DNA of 64,000 nucleotides from CAYQPF01 sp964419225 (GTDB lineage Bacteria > Cloacimonadota > Cloacimonadia > Cloacimonadales > CAYQPF01): NCBI GenBank assembly GCA_964419225.1, contig CAYQPF010000008.1:10635-74634 (forward strand), read 5' to 3'. Below the pieces are notes generated by a model. It was not told the origin of the DNA. It searched no databases and saw only the letters and a list, made by a program, of their open reading frames with translations. The translations under genes were made by a program, and so were the position numbers. Positions 35,288 to 44,027 of the stretch are shown here, piece after piece (positions within the stretch are counted from its first letter, which is position 1; the number at the start of each line of letters is the position of its first letter).

Positions 35288-37165
35288 TTAAGCAAACTCT
35301 CTCAGAGCAAGATCAATACCTTTTCGGATTTCGTACCAGTAATCTTCTGCGGCTTTTTCGGGGTCAGTGTTGAATTTATTCAGCCAGAAGAGTAAGTCTT
35401 CTTCGTTGTTGCCCAGTTCATCATGCTGGCGTTTCAGGTATGTATGGACAAATTCAATACACATTTTGCTTTCCCAATAGACAGAAGCATTCCGGCTGTT
35501 GATCCGGCTGGCAGTGATTTTCAATTTCTGCAGATAAGCATCTTTCTGATTATATATCTGAGCGATAATTTCGGGTACCATTTCCTCAGCCCAACCCCGG
35601 TGGAATCTGCAAATGCCCAGATTATCCAGCATCAGTTCATCAATCATGCGTTCAGCATTCATTCTTCCGAGAAAGCGGGGAGGGAAGTAATCGGGCCCAT
35701 AGTACATGTAGTATTTGCCGGTTATTGGCATGGGGGAGAGTACTCCGGGTACCCAATACTGGTTGGGAACCATCCAACCCTTTCTGCCAAAGGCATTGTA
35801 TAAAAATTTATCGATGACTTGTTTACCTTTTACCCGACCCAGATGTCTGGCATATTTACGTGCTCCTTCCTGCATAGGTATCTTTGCTTCCTTCCCCAAC
35901 ATGTTCTGCAGAATTTGACAACCCAGGTCAGCATTCAAAGCAGAGTCCTCAACTGCCCGGAAATCATGAGGATCAAACTTGGGTAAGCCCGATAGACCTA
36001 ATTCTTCAGGGGTGAGCAATTTCTCCTGCATACAGTCGAACAGCCAGCTGATGACTCCACCGACCGAGATAGCATCAAAGCCGAGAGTGTCTGCAGTGTG
36101 GTTGAGTTTTTCGGCAGCCCTCTGATCAAAGATCCCACTCAAAGGCCCCATTGTCTGGTAAGGTTCGTAATCTTTTTTGAATTCGCCATCCACTTTTTTG
36201 CAGACAGCGACACAAGGTTCACCGCAATTGTAGAATTTCTTAGGAGCAATGATCTCCTGATTATACTGTTTCAGATAATGCTCTGCGATATATTTTTGAT
36301 GGAAGTCTTTTCTTTCAGCTTTTGTCCATGAGATACTCTTGTAATTGAATGCCAGTAAAGCCTCGGAGTTGGAATGATAATTGACCCCGAAAGTTCCGCC
36401 GGTGTCAAATTTCGGATCGAATCTGTATTTGGTGGTAGCTTCAAAGTCTTTGAAAATCATGGTTTTATTATACTTTTCGGCAAACCAGGAATCTGCAACC
36501 TTCCTGTCCCGGAAATCTTCTTCCAGCCAGGTGCCTCCGTAGATCACTGACACGATTCCGTGATGCTGATAGAGTTTGGAACCCAATCCGCCTCTGCCTG
36601 CCCATGTATCCACATTGGAGATGACTCCCTGGCTGATCGGTGCGGAACAAATCCCGCCCATGTCTGTATATTTTGCTGCAGGGCCGACTGCAAGTATGCG
36701 GGGGTCGTGCTGATATTCTTTGCCATGGCGTTGCAGGACTTCCTGCATTAAGGAGTAAACGCCCTGTTTGCCGGATTTCCAAATCTCTTCAACATCGATA
36801 GGAATAACCTGTATTTCCACTTCTTCCTGGTGATTACGATTGAGATACAGTACAGAGGGATGGTGAGTTTGACCTGTAATTGCCAGAGTATTAATACCCA
36901 GGTTGTCGAATACCAATCCGGCTCCCCCCATAGAGGATACATAGAAACCGCCCCACGCCGGTGAAAACCCGGTGAAGATTAAACGGTTGGATCCCGGGAA
37001 GATCGAGCCGGCCAGTAAGCCTGTCCCAATGTTCAGGGTATTGTATTTTCCGCTGAGGTGCAGACCTAAATCCACAGGCCCAAAGAATTCGCCTAATTTA
37101 TATTTTTTAATTTTATAAAAGCCATTGCTTACATCCACGAAAAGAACTTTTAAATGCTGCTCCAT
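35288..37165 (-). CDS. Aldehyde:ferredoxin oxidoreductase family (tungsten) enzyme
   Basis: A 625-residue soluble enzyme of the AOR family, which oxidises aldehydes to acids with a tungsten-bis-pterin and a [4Fe-4S] cluster, reducing ferredoxin. N-terminal AOR_N segment, then VYGG-type pterin-binding regions, and cluster ligands Cys314, Cys318, Cys322 (NCGEPCVAVCKK) and Cys519 (LGICRFHRGW). The spacing CX3CX3C is one residue longer than the usual CX2CX3C. ATG 37165 follows GAGGG. No obvious partner gene is adjacent. Its first 60 codons and upstream region are repeated at 40085-40368. Confidence 0.9.
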   Translation of the reverse strand: MEQHLKVLFVDVSNGFYKIKKYKLGEFFGPVDLGLHLSGKYNTLNIGTGLLAGSIFPGSNRLIFTGFSPAWGGFYVSSMGGAGLVFDNLGINTLAITGQTHHPSVLYLNRNHQEEVEIQVIPIDVEEIWKSGKQGVYSLMQEVLQRHGKEYQHDPRILAVGPAAKYTDMGGICSAPISQGVISNVDTWAGRGGLGSKLYQHHGIVSVIYGGTWLEEDFRDRKVADSWFAEKYNKTMIFKDFEATTKYRFDPKFDTGGTFGVNYHSNSEALLAFNYKSISWTKAERKDFHQKYIAEHYLKQYNQEIIAPKKFYNCGEPCVAVCKKVDGEFKKDYEPYQTMGPLSGIFDQRAAEKLNHTADTLGFDAISVGGVISWLFDCMQEKLLTPEELGLSGLPKFDPHDFRAVEDSALNADLGCQILQNMLGKEAKIPMQEGARKYARHLGRVKGKQVIDKFLYNAFGRKGWMVPNQYWVPGVLSPMPITGKYYMYYGPDYFPPRFLGRMNAERMIDELMLDNLGICRFHRGWAEEMVPEIIAQIYNQKDAYLQKLKITASRINSRNASVYWESKMCIEFVHTYLKRQHDELGNNEEDLLFWLNKFNTDPEKAAEDYWYEIRKGIDLALREFA

Positions 37166-37266
37166 AAACCCTCATTTTTTATTATCTATGAAAGATTATT
37201 GAAATGGCAGGATAAGTCAAGTATTGTTTCAGGGAGGACGCTTAATAGAACGCGGATGACGCAGAT
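36983..37266. repeat. 284-bp direct duplication, copy 1 (5' end of the AOR gene and its upstream region)
   Basis: This segment is repeated in the same orientation at 40085-40368. It includes the first roughly 60 AOR codons, its start and 100 bp upstream, and ends within the phrase AACGCGGATGACGCAGAT. The copies differ at four positions near the codon-60 end, all synonymous in AOR. Confidence 0.9.
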
Positions 37267-37760
37267 CGGGCAGATATGCACGGATGGGGGAAGGAAAGTC
37301 ATGAGCATGAGTCTATAGTCATGAGTCGGGGGAAGAGAATTCAAGAACACAGACTTACAAGGATTTTCAGTGACAAACACGGACAGGAAAGAGATCTGAG
37401 GGTTATTTTCGGGCTGATATTAGATAGTAATAAATACCGTGTGAACACCAAGGAAAAAGAGGGATAGTTGTTAGTTATTAGTTGTTGATTGTTAGTGAAG
37501 GGAGGGAAAAGAAATGTCGAAACCCGCAGGCAAATACTTAGGTGCCAGTAGTCAGGTGTCAGGTATCAGTGGAGAGAACAACTCAATCCTCTGATCCTTA
37601 TCTTGCGAAGGGAAGGAAGTACTGAATACTATTGCTTTTGGGAGATTGGGCAGCCTGTCCAAGCAGTTGGCAGTGTGCAGTAGGCAGAGGGCAGTAAAAT
37701 TTGTTGGACAACCTCCCATGGCTGTACATGTATATCCAGACTTTAGACTGGTTTCTTATT
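37238..37760 (-). repeat. Repeat mosaic upstream of leader cassette B
   Basis: The 1153-bp gap 37166-38318 holds no ordinary gene. Left part: GCGGATGACGCAGAT (37251-37266), TCATGAGTC-type units (37298-37330), AACACAGACTTACAAGGAT (from 37344), GTTAGTTGTT heptamers (37464-37500), AACCCGCAGGCAAATACTTA (37521-37540), CAGGTGTCAGG (37553-37563), the GGAGATTGGGCAGCC piece (37641-37655) and CAGTGTGCAGTAGGCAG (37671-37687). These are reverse complements of phrases in the other gaps. 37761-37997 shows nothing recognised. Confidence 0.8.
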
Positions 37761-37997
37761 CATTAAGGCAGATCTGTCTATTTACCTTTTTGTCTGAATT
37801 AAGATTCTTAGGATTGTAAGATGATAAGATTGGGAATAAGCGACAGCTGTCGGTGCAGTTGCAAAAGATGGATTTGTGTTCCTTGTCTGTGTATTTGCAG
37901 TGGACTTATGAATTATTTTCAGTCTGGTAACCTTCTGTTGTTAAAGAAGTAAACCATAGCACAATTAACCTTGTGAAAAAATGAACACAAATTTATC

Positions 37998-38027
37998 TTG
38001 ACTATAGAAAAGATGCTTCATTAAATT
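37998..38027 (+). promoter_or_regulatory. Conserved TTGACTA promoter-like box of leader cassette B
   Basis: TTGACTA (37998-38004), then 23 variable bases ending TTAAATT, then TGCATCATCG at 38028. TTAAAT (38021-38026) sits 17 bases after TTGACT and could be the -10. The box and spacing match copy A at 16049-16078. Confidence 0.5.
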
Positions 38028-38061
38028 TGCATCATCGAAAAAAAGTTTTGGAGCAAAGTAT

Positions 38062-38265
38062 ATGAAGGATTATTGTGGCTATGTAATGCCTTCAGCAGAG
38101 AGCAGTATTTTTCTACTCAAATTTCGGAACATATCGATACTCAACTCCTCTGGTTCAATCCTCTCCCTATCTCTACTGCCCGCTGCCTACTGCACACAGC
38201 TCTTATCTCTTATTTCTTCACTCTTATCTTTTCCAAATCTTTTCCTGCCAAGGAGGCGATTATGA
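38062..38265 (+). CDS. Putative small leader protein, MKDYCGYVMPSAESSI family (copy B)
   Basis: A 67-residue ORF with GGAG eight bases before its ATG, starting with the same 16 residues as the ORF at 15730-16014 and ending LFLPRRRL. The block from the TGCATC box to codon 16 is nearly identical in DNA between copies; the three differences within the codons are synonymous. The middle includes a CTGCCTACTGCACACAGC intergenic phrase, so the inner part may not be selected. It overlaps the second micro-ORF by 4 nt. Confidence 0.45.
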   Translation: MKDYCGYVMPSAESSIFLLKFRNISILNSSGSILSLSLLPAAYCTQLLSLISSLLSFPNLFLPRRRL

Positions 38266-38285
38266 TAAAGATTGATTATGGATAG
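38262..38285 (+). CDS. Putative 7-residue leader ORF MIKIDYG (cassette copy B)
   Basis: Perfect AAGGAGG five bases before ATG, encoding MIKIDYG then TAG, 33 nt before the start of the T9SS-cargo gene. It corresponds to MKMIDYG in copy A. The strong ribosome site in front of a seven-codon frame in both copies suggests that ribosome loading here matters for the next gene. Confidence 0.45.
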   Translation: MIKIDYG

Positions 38286-38318
38286 AAGATATTTCTCAAA
38301 AATTATTAGGAGGATAAA

Positions 38319-39770
38319 ATGAAAAAAATAATCATCATAATGTTAATGGCATTAATGGCCATGTGTTTATACAGTCAGACAGACAGCACATTCTACAAAG
38401 AATATACTTTCAGCGGGGGTGATTGGGATTATTTTCAATATGGCCTATACTTGTCCAACATAATAGAAGATTATGACAATAATTTTGTCATGCTTTTCAA
38501 TGGACTGAGAGATATTACTGAAACTCAACAAATTCCGGCTAATGTGGAATTGGTCTTCAACAGGGAAGGTGAATATCTCTACAGCCATGTAAATCCCTAC
38601 CTCGAGTTCAATGCTATATTCAAAGATCTGCAGGGTGGTTATATAGCTACAGACTTTGAGCAGCCCTGGGTGATTTATAAGTTAGACAGCAACTTTGTTC
38701 CAATTGCAGATACAAGCTTGTATCTCCCCAATACTCCTCTGATTCCGGATAACGCAATACGAATCACAGATATAGAACTAGTTGCGGATGGATTTCTGGT
38801 TGCAGGAATTGCAGGATCTCAAAGGCCAATGTTTGCTAAGTATGATTTCCAATTGAATTTGATTTGGTCCTGGCAATATTCTCAGGCAGAATGGGGATTA
38901 GCTTCAACTACCTGTAAAATATTTAAGAGACAAGATAATTTTGTTTTTTGGAGCAGGATTATCATTGATGGAAATCCAGGTTACAAGTTATTGGAAGTAA
39001 ACAGTAACGGAGATTCCATACAGACAAAAATTGTGTATGAAATGGTTATTATTGATAAATTTATCTGTTATGAACAGTGGTACTTTGCAATTTCTACTGG
39101 AAGTAATTATGGATATACTACTTTTCCTTTGTTGATATGGAATTGTGGTGTTGAACTTGATGAAATGTCTGTTCTTTGTGACATCCCGTTTAATTTACTT
39201 TATGATAATAACCTTCATGGAGGATTCAATTTTCTGAAGCAAGATGATGGCTTTTTATTACTGAGTCCCATGGTTGAAGGCGATGTATTAAAATTCAGCA
39301 ATGGATTTCACCATCAATGGACAAAATCAATAATTCCACAGACCATAGGAAATCCTGTATATGTAGGAGAAGGTAAATCGCCTGCCCTGCAATTACCCAA
39401 CGGAGACATCCTGTATGGGGCGACTATTGATATGCCAATTCATTCAAAAGCGGTGTTAGTACGCATGGATTCAGAAGGAAATGTAGTTAGTAATCAGGAT
39501 CAGAGCATGGTAGAAGACAAGAAGTCATTTTTGGAACTGTATCCCAATCCCTTCAATCCCGAATTGAATATAGAACTAAAAGGAAAGAGATCAGCACAGG
39601 ATAAATTGGAAATTTTCAATATCAAAGGACAATTAGTCCATTCTATCAATCAATTAGAAAACAAAAAATATGTCTGGCAACCCCGAGCTTTAGCCTCAGG
39701 AATTTACTTTGCCAGATTAAGCAACACGAAGGGAGTAATTTCCACTAAGAGAATTACTTTGTTGAAATAG
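38319..39770 (+). CDS. Secreted protein with T9SS sorting domain, function unknown
   Basis: A 483-residue exported protein: signal peptide (about 1-19), a beta-rich body with repeating blade-like stretches that resembles a propeller, and a C-terminal T9SS type-A sorting domain (about 400-483: LELYPNPFNPELNIELK through STKRITLLK). I recognise no catalytic residues. ATG 38319 follows AGGAGG. It lies directly downstream of leader cassette B and 8 nt upstream of a truncated secreted gene, so they form one transcript. Confidence 0.85.
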   Translation: MKKIIIIMLMALMAMCLYSQTDSTFYKEYTFSGGDWDYFQYGLYLSNIIEDYDNNFVMLFNGLRDITETQQIPANVELVFNREGEYLYSHVNPYLEFNAIFKDLQGGYIATDFEQPWVIYKLDSNFVPIADTSLYLPNTPLIPDNAIRITDIELVADGFLVAGIAGSQRPMFAKYDFQLNLIWSWQYSQAEWGLASTTCKIFKRQDNFVFWSRIIIDGNPGYKLLEVNSNGDSIQTKIVYEMVIIDKFICYEQWYFAISTGSNYGYTTFPLLIWNCGVELDEMSVLCDIPFNLLYDNNLHGGFNFLKQDDGFLLLSPMVEGDVLKFSNGFHHQWTKSIIPQTIGNPVYVGEGKSPALQLPNGDILYGATIDMPIHSKAVLVRMDSEGNVVSNQDQSMVEDKKSFLELYPNPFNPELNIELKGKRSAQDKLEIFNIKGQLVHSINQLENKKYVWQPRALASGIYFARLSNTKGVISTKRITLLK

Positions 39771-39778
39771 GAGAATTT

Positions 39779-40108
39779 ATGAAACAATTTCTTATTCTAA
39801 TAATAATAATGTGTATAGGATTAAGCTTGTATTCCGTGCCAAGCAGAACTTTTACTATAGACGATAACACCTTATCTGCACTTAGGAGTGTACAAACCGG
39901 ATATATCGGTAGTCTTAAAACAGTATCAAGAGATGAGACAGAACCAATTATTACTCAAGGGGAAAAAATTTCAAACCTGAGTATAAATTTTGGATATCAA
40001 GCAGGTTCGGCAATTAAGGCAATAGCAACTCAAAATTATGCTGGTATTCAACTTAGTCAGTGTAAAACCTGGATAAGAACTAACACGGTTGGATCCTGGA
40101 AAGATTGA
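39779..40108 (+). pseudogene. Truncated secreted-protein gene, 3' end replaced by AOR fragment
   Basis: An ORF of 109 residues with a signal peptide (MKQFLILIIIMCIGLSLYS) and a start 8 nt after the previous gene. At 40085 its sequence runs into the duplicated 284-bp AOR segment, so the last eight or so residues (TVGSWKD) are read from the wrong strand of AOR DNA and the frame then stops. The intact gene was probably another secreted protein of this locus. The truncation may be real or the result of a chimeric assembly join. Confidence 0.7.
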
Positions 40109-40368
40109 ACCGGCCAGTAAGCCTGTCCCAATGTTCAGGGTATTGTATTTTCCGCTGAGGTGCAGACCTAAATCCACAGGCCCAAAGAATTCGCCTAATT
40201 TATATTTTTTAATTTTATAAAAGCCATTGCTTACATCCACGAAAAGAACTTTTAAATGCTGCTCCATAAACCCTCATTTTTTATTATCTATGAAAGATTA
40301 TTGAAATGGCAGGATAAGTCAAGTATTGTTTCAGGGAGGACGCTTAATAGAACGCGGATGACGCAGAT
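40085..40368. repeat. 284-bp direct duplication, copy 2 (promoter and first 60 codons of AOR)
   Basis: Near-identical to 36983-37266. On the minus strand it carries an AOR start (MEQHLKVLFVDVSNGFYKIK onward, 40085-40267) that lasts about 60 codons and then continues into foreign sequence, so it is an AOR gene fragment. Four differences, all at synonymous third positions (Gly, Ser, Phe, Pro codons) near its left edge; the remaining roughly 255 bp are identical. Confidence 0.88.
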
Positions 40369-40500
40369 TTTGCTGATAGGCACGGATTGGGAAGCAAGAA
40401 CTGGTACATAGGATTTAGGACAGGTCGGACTGGTCTGACAAGTCTGAACTATAAGGAGGAATTCAAGTTCAAGAGTATTACTTTACAATTTCCAGAGAGA
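40369..40500 (-). repeat. Rest of the gap before lptF
   Basis: It continues the GCAGAT phrase with TTTTGCTGATAGGCACGGAT and holds GGTCGGACTGGTCTGACAAG (from 40425), a relative of the phrase at 9559-9588. Otherwise nothing recognised; the ribosome site AGGAATAAGG of lptF follows. Confidence 0.55.
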
Positions 40501-40538
40501 AAATATTTTGGTAAATGATAAAGGAATAAGGATATGAA

Positions 40539-41837
40539 ATGAAGATATTGGAAAGATATATATTGGTTGAGAACATAAAGCCATTTTTTGTATCTCTGCT
40601 GGTAATAACTTTTATTATGATGCTGGACAGGATAATCGACCTGCTGAACCTGATCATCGAGAAGAAGCTGGATATTGTGACGATTGTCAGTTTATTTGGA
40701 CTGAGCTTACCTTTTATATTGGCATTATCGGTACCAATGGCTGTGTTGACAGCGACGATCATGGCATTCGGACGATTGTCTGTGGATAATGAGATGACGG
40801 CTATGAAGTCCTGTGGGATCAATACCTTCACCTTAATGAAACCTTTGATCCTGGCTACTCTGATGCTTTGCGGTCTGATGATCTACTTTAACAACAGCGT
40901 ATTGCCGGAGACGAATCATGCGTTGAAGAAGTTGCTGGTCAAAGTATCATACCGGAGGCCAACCACAGCGATCAAGCCCGGGACATTCACAACATTACGT
41001 GATTTTACCATCTATGTTAAAGAATCCAATGAGAAAGAACTCCGGGGCATAATTATCTATAACAGAGAAAACTCCCGTTTCCCGAAAACAATTACCGCCA
41101 AGTCCGGTCAGATCACTCTGCAGAATGGGGGGAATAGTTTGGTTGCTACTTTATATGACGGAGAAATGCATGACAGAGACGAGAAGGAACCGCAGAAATA
41201 TCAGGTGCGTTACTTCAAGAAATATACCCTGGTTTTACCGGATTTAGGCTTTGCTTTTGATGATAATCAGGATGATTACAGGGGAGACCGGGAAATGTCT
41301 TCCAAACAAATGCTGAAAATAGTTCAGGATAAAGAGACAGAAATTAAGAATATCCGGAAGGAAATTGCCAAAATAGATCAGCGGATGGAGTTGTTACCGG
41401 AAACTTCCAGAGACCAGTTTATCAAGAAAGAAATCAAGAAGAACAAGATGATGATCGGGATGAAGAACAGTCAGATCGAGGATCTATATACAGATATGCG
41501 GATGTACCAGGTGGAGATTCAGAAGAAATATGCTCTTGCTTTTGCGTGTTTTATTTTCTTCTTCATTGGGGCACCAATAGGGATGATGACCAAAACAAGC
41601 GGAATCGGGGTGTCATTCTCCGTGAGTTCATTAGTATTTTTAGTGTATTATGTATTTATTATCGGAGGGGAGGAACTTTCAGACAGAGGGTATCTATCTC
41701 CGTATATAGCGATGTGGCTACCGGATCTGATCTTTATGCTGATAGGGTCTAGTCTCGTGTGGGTAGCCTGGAAAGAGAAGAAAATCCTTGATCTGGATAA
41801 GATCAAGACAAAAATAACCGGAGTATTAAAACTGTAA
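40539..41837 (+). CDS. lptF: LptF-type permease of the lipopolysaccharide export ABC transporter
   Basis: A 432-residue YjgP/YjgQ-family inner-membrane protein: three N-terminal membrane helices (to about residue 120), a periplasmic beta-jellyroll with a charged coiled-coil insertion (about 245-320), and three C-terminal helices. LptF and LptG together extract LPS from the inner membrane, driven by LptB; lptB is not in the window. It ends in a TAATG overlap with the next gene. Assignment of F versus G to the pair is by order only. Confidence 0.85.
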   Translation: MKILERYILVENIKPFFVSLLVITFIMMLDRIIDLLNLIIEKKLDIVTIVSLFGLSLPFILALSVPMAVLTATIMAFGRLSVDNEMTAMKSCGINTFTLMKPLILATLMLCGLMIYFNNSVLPETNHALKKLLVKVSYRRPTTAIKPGTFTTLRDFTIYVKESNEKELRGIIIYNRENSRFPKTITAKSGQITLQNGGNSLVATLYDGEMHDRDEKEPQKYQVRYFKKYTLVLPDLGFAFDDNQDDYRGDREMSSKQMLKIVQDKETEIKNIRKEIAKIDQRMELLPETSRDQFIKKEIKKNKMMIGMKNSQIEDLYTDMRMYQVEIQKKYALAFACFIFFFIGAPIGMMTKTSGIGVSFSVSSLVFLVYYVFIIGGEELSDRGYLSPYIAMWLPDLIFMLIGSSLVWVAWKEKKILDLDKIKTKITGVLKL

Positions 41838-42925
41838 TGAGAATACTTGATAAATATATAATCAAAGAATATCTGAGAACATTTTTCATTATAATGATCT
41901 CATTTTCTGTTCTGTTCATCGTAGTAGATGTCTTTGACAGATTACCGAGAATGCTGAAAAAGGATGCCGGTTATGATGTATTGGCATTGTATTTTATCCT
42001 CAGAATTCCCTATTTGATTGTTTTAACTTCCCCGGTATGTGTACTATTATCCGGACTTTTCTTAATGAACAGTCTTTCCAAATATAATGAATCTATAGCG
42101 ATTCGGGCAGCCGGGATCAGTATATTCAGGATGGTCTTGCCTTTGCTGTGGGTTGGGTTGATAATGAGCGGTCTGATCGGTATATTCGGGGAGTATTTAC
42201 TACCCAAGGCAGAGGCCTATCGGGATTACGTGAGTACTGTTAAGATCAATAAACAGCAGATGGAAGATATTAAAATGCGTTCAAATATCTTTTATACAGA
42301 TAGTAACAATTATTTGTATTATATCGGTTTTTTTGATGGTTACAAAAACAATCTCAGGGTAATAGACATAACTAAATTTGATCCCAAGAACGGGACGATC
42401 CTTCAAAAGATAAGTGCTTCAGATGCTTTCTGGATGAAAGATAAATGGAGTTTCTGGGAATGTTATATTCGTACGTTCGACAAAGACAAGCTGGTTTCTT
42501 ATCAGTATTTTCAACAAACAGACCTGAAGGAAGTCAAAGCTACCCCGACAGACTTTATCAAGAGTGCCAAGAATACGATGTCGATGAATTTCTTTGAGTT
42601 AAGAGATTATATCAACCGGCTGAAGAAAGTTGGAGAAGAATACAGAGCAGAACTGGTTGACTTGTATATGAAGGTATCATTTCCTTTGGCAAATTTCATT
42701 ATTATTCTGTTTTGTGTACCTTTGGCTACGACCTCGGTCCGGAGCAAAGGTCGGGGTATAATCTTTTTGATAGGGCTATTGATTTGTTTTCTCTATCTAT
42801 CGGCATTGAGAGTGAGTCAGAGTCTTGGTTATAATGCAGTATTGGAGCCTTTAGTGGCGGCTTGGTTGCCGAATGTGGTATTCTTTGCACTGGGTGTTGT
42901 CTTTGTGATCAAAGCGGAAATTTAA
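41837..42925 (+). CDS. lptG: LptG-type permease of the lipopolysaccharide export ABC transporter
   Basis: A 362-residue YjgP/YjgQ-family permease, six membrane helices in two groups of three around a periplasmic domain, start overlapping the upstream stop by one base (TAATG). Typical length for LptG. Together with the upstream gene it supports an outer membrane with LPS-like lipid. Right after it (42926-42958) is a GTTAGTTGTTAGTTGTTAGT heptamer run. Confidence 0.86.
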   Translation: MRILDKYIIKEYLRTFFIIMISFSVLFIVVDVFDRLPRMLKKDAGYDVLALYFILRIPYLIVLTSPVCVLLSGLFLMNSLSKYNESIAIRAAGISIFRMVLPLLWVGLIMSGLIGIFGEYLLPKAEAYRDYVSTVKINKQQMEDIKMRSNIFYTDSNNYLYYIGFFDGYKNNLRVIDITKFDPKNGTILQKISASDAFWMKDKWSFWECYIRTFDKDKLVSYQYFQQTDLKEVKATPTDFIKSAKNTMSMNFFELRDYINRLKKVGEEYRAELVDLYMKVSFPLANFIIILFCVPLATTSVRSKGRGIIFLIGLLICFLYLSALRVSQSLGYNAVLEPLVAAWLPNVVFFALGVVFVIKAEI

Positions 42926-42958
42926 GATAGTTGTTAGTTGTTAGTTGTTAGTGAGGGG
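42926..42958 (-). repeat. Heptamer repeat GTTAGTT
   Basis: Three to four tandem units of TTGTTAG directly after lptG, related by reverse complement to the ATTAACC/AACAACTAACT runs at 58561-58590 and 61747-61763 and to 37464-37500. Confidence 0.7.
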
Positions 42959-43086
42959 AAACAATCCATCTTCCGGCAGTGGGGCGTTTAAAAAAGAGGA
43001 TTGAGTTAGGGAGAAGGATATTTTTCTTGACTTTTTATTTCAAAAGTCTAAAAAGAAGTATAAGTACATGATTGAGGAAATCAAAT

Positions 43087-44019
43087 ATGATAAAAGTAAA
43101 AGATCTGGTTAAAGATTATGGGAAAGTCCGGGCCTTGGACAGGATAAATTTCGAAATTAATCAAGGGGAGATCGTTGGTTTTTTGGGGCCTAACGGAGCC
43201 GGCAAATCCACGACCTTAAAAATACTTACCTGCTATCTTAAGCAAACTGAAGGAAATATTTTTGTAAACGATTTGAATGTAACTGATGATGAAGATGAGA
43301 TCAAGAAACTGATTGGATATTTACCGGAGCAGAATCCTTTGTATCAGGAGATGCTGGTGTATGATTATTTGAAGTTTATTTATGATATCCGGGAAATTAA
43401 AGAGGATTTTGATCCACTGCTGCGAAGAATCGTCGAGAAATGCGGTTTGGCAGGTCATTTAGAGAAGGCGATCGGTACCCTTTCCAAAGGATACAAACAG
43501 AGGGTTGGATTAGCTCAGGCGATCATCCATGATCCCGAGATTCTTATTTTAGATGAGCCAACATCAGGTCTTGATCCTAATCAAATCCTGGAGATCAGAG
43601 CTTTAATAAAAGAATTGGGTAAAGAGAAAACAGTTATTTTTTCGAGCCATATTTTGCAGGAAGTTCAGTCAGTTTGTGACAGAATTATTATAATTAATAA
43701 AGGGAAGATCATCAAAGATGCCACCAAGGAGAATTTACTGTCGGTAATGGGAGCAGACAATCATTTGCAAATAAGTGTTCAGGGTAGTAAAGACAGAATT
43801 ATTGAGATGGAAAAAGCACTTTCCGGGATAAAAATTACCCAAATAGAGGGAAGTGAGGAAAATACTTATAGTTTTAAAGTTATTTGTAAGAACAAAACAG
43901 ACAGAAGAAGTGAGATCTCAGATTATATTATGAAGAATGAATTAAAATTATTGGAATTGAAAACGGTTGCCCTGACACTGGAAGAGGTTTTCCATTTATC
44001 AACTAAAGAAGATAAATAG
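43087..44019 (+). CDS. ABC transporter ATP-binding protein (GldA-type)
   Basis: A 310-residue ATPase: Walker A GPNGAGKSTTLK (about 36-47), Q-loop, signature LSKGYKQRVGLA, Walker B ILILDEPTSGLDP and H-loop FSSHIL, then a C-terminal regulatory tail as in GldA and NatA-type exporters. ATG 43087 follows GAGGAAA. It is the first gene of an operon with an ABC-2 permease, a GldG-type protein and a DUF4340 protein, a set widespread outside gliding bacteria, so motility is not implied; substrate unknown. Confidence 0.88.
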   Translation: MIKVKDLVKDYGKVRALDRINFEINQGEIVGFLGPNGAGKSTTLKILTCYLKQTEGNIFVNDLNVTDDEDEIKKLIGYLPEQNPLYQEMLVYDYLKFIYDIREIKEDFDPLLRRIVEKCGLAGHLEKAIGTLSKGYKQRVGLAQAIIHDPEILILDEPTSGLDPNQILEIRALIKELGKEKTVIFSSHILQEVQSVCDRIIIINKGKIIKDATKENLLSVMGADNHLQISVQGSKDRIIEMEKALSGIKITQIEGSEENTYSFKVICKNKTDRRSEISDYIMKNELKLLELKTVALTLEEVFHLSTKEDK

Positions 44020-44027
44020 AGGTATTA

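Noticed and set aside
36468..36782. Minus-strand ORF of 104 residues inside the AOR gene
   Set aside because: It is another frame of the AOR coding region, which has clear family motifs.
37276..37467. Plus-strand ORF of 63 residues
   Set aside because: Repeat-phrase sequence, no ribosome site.
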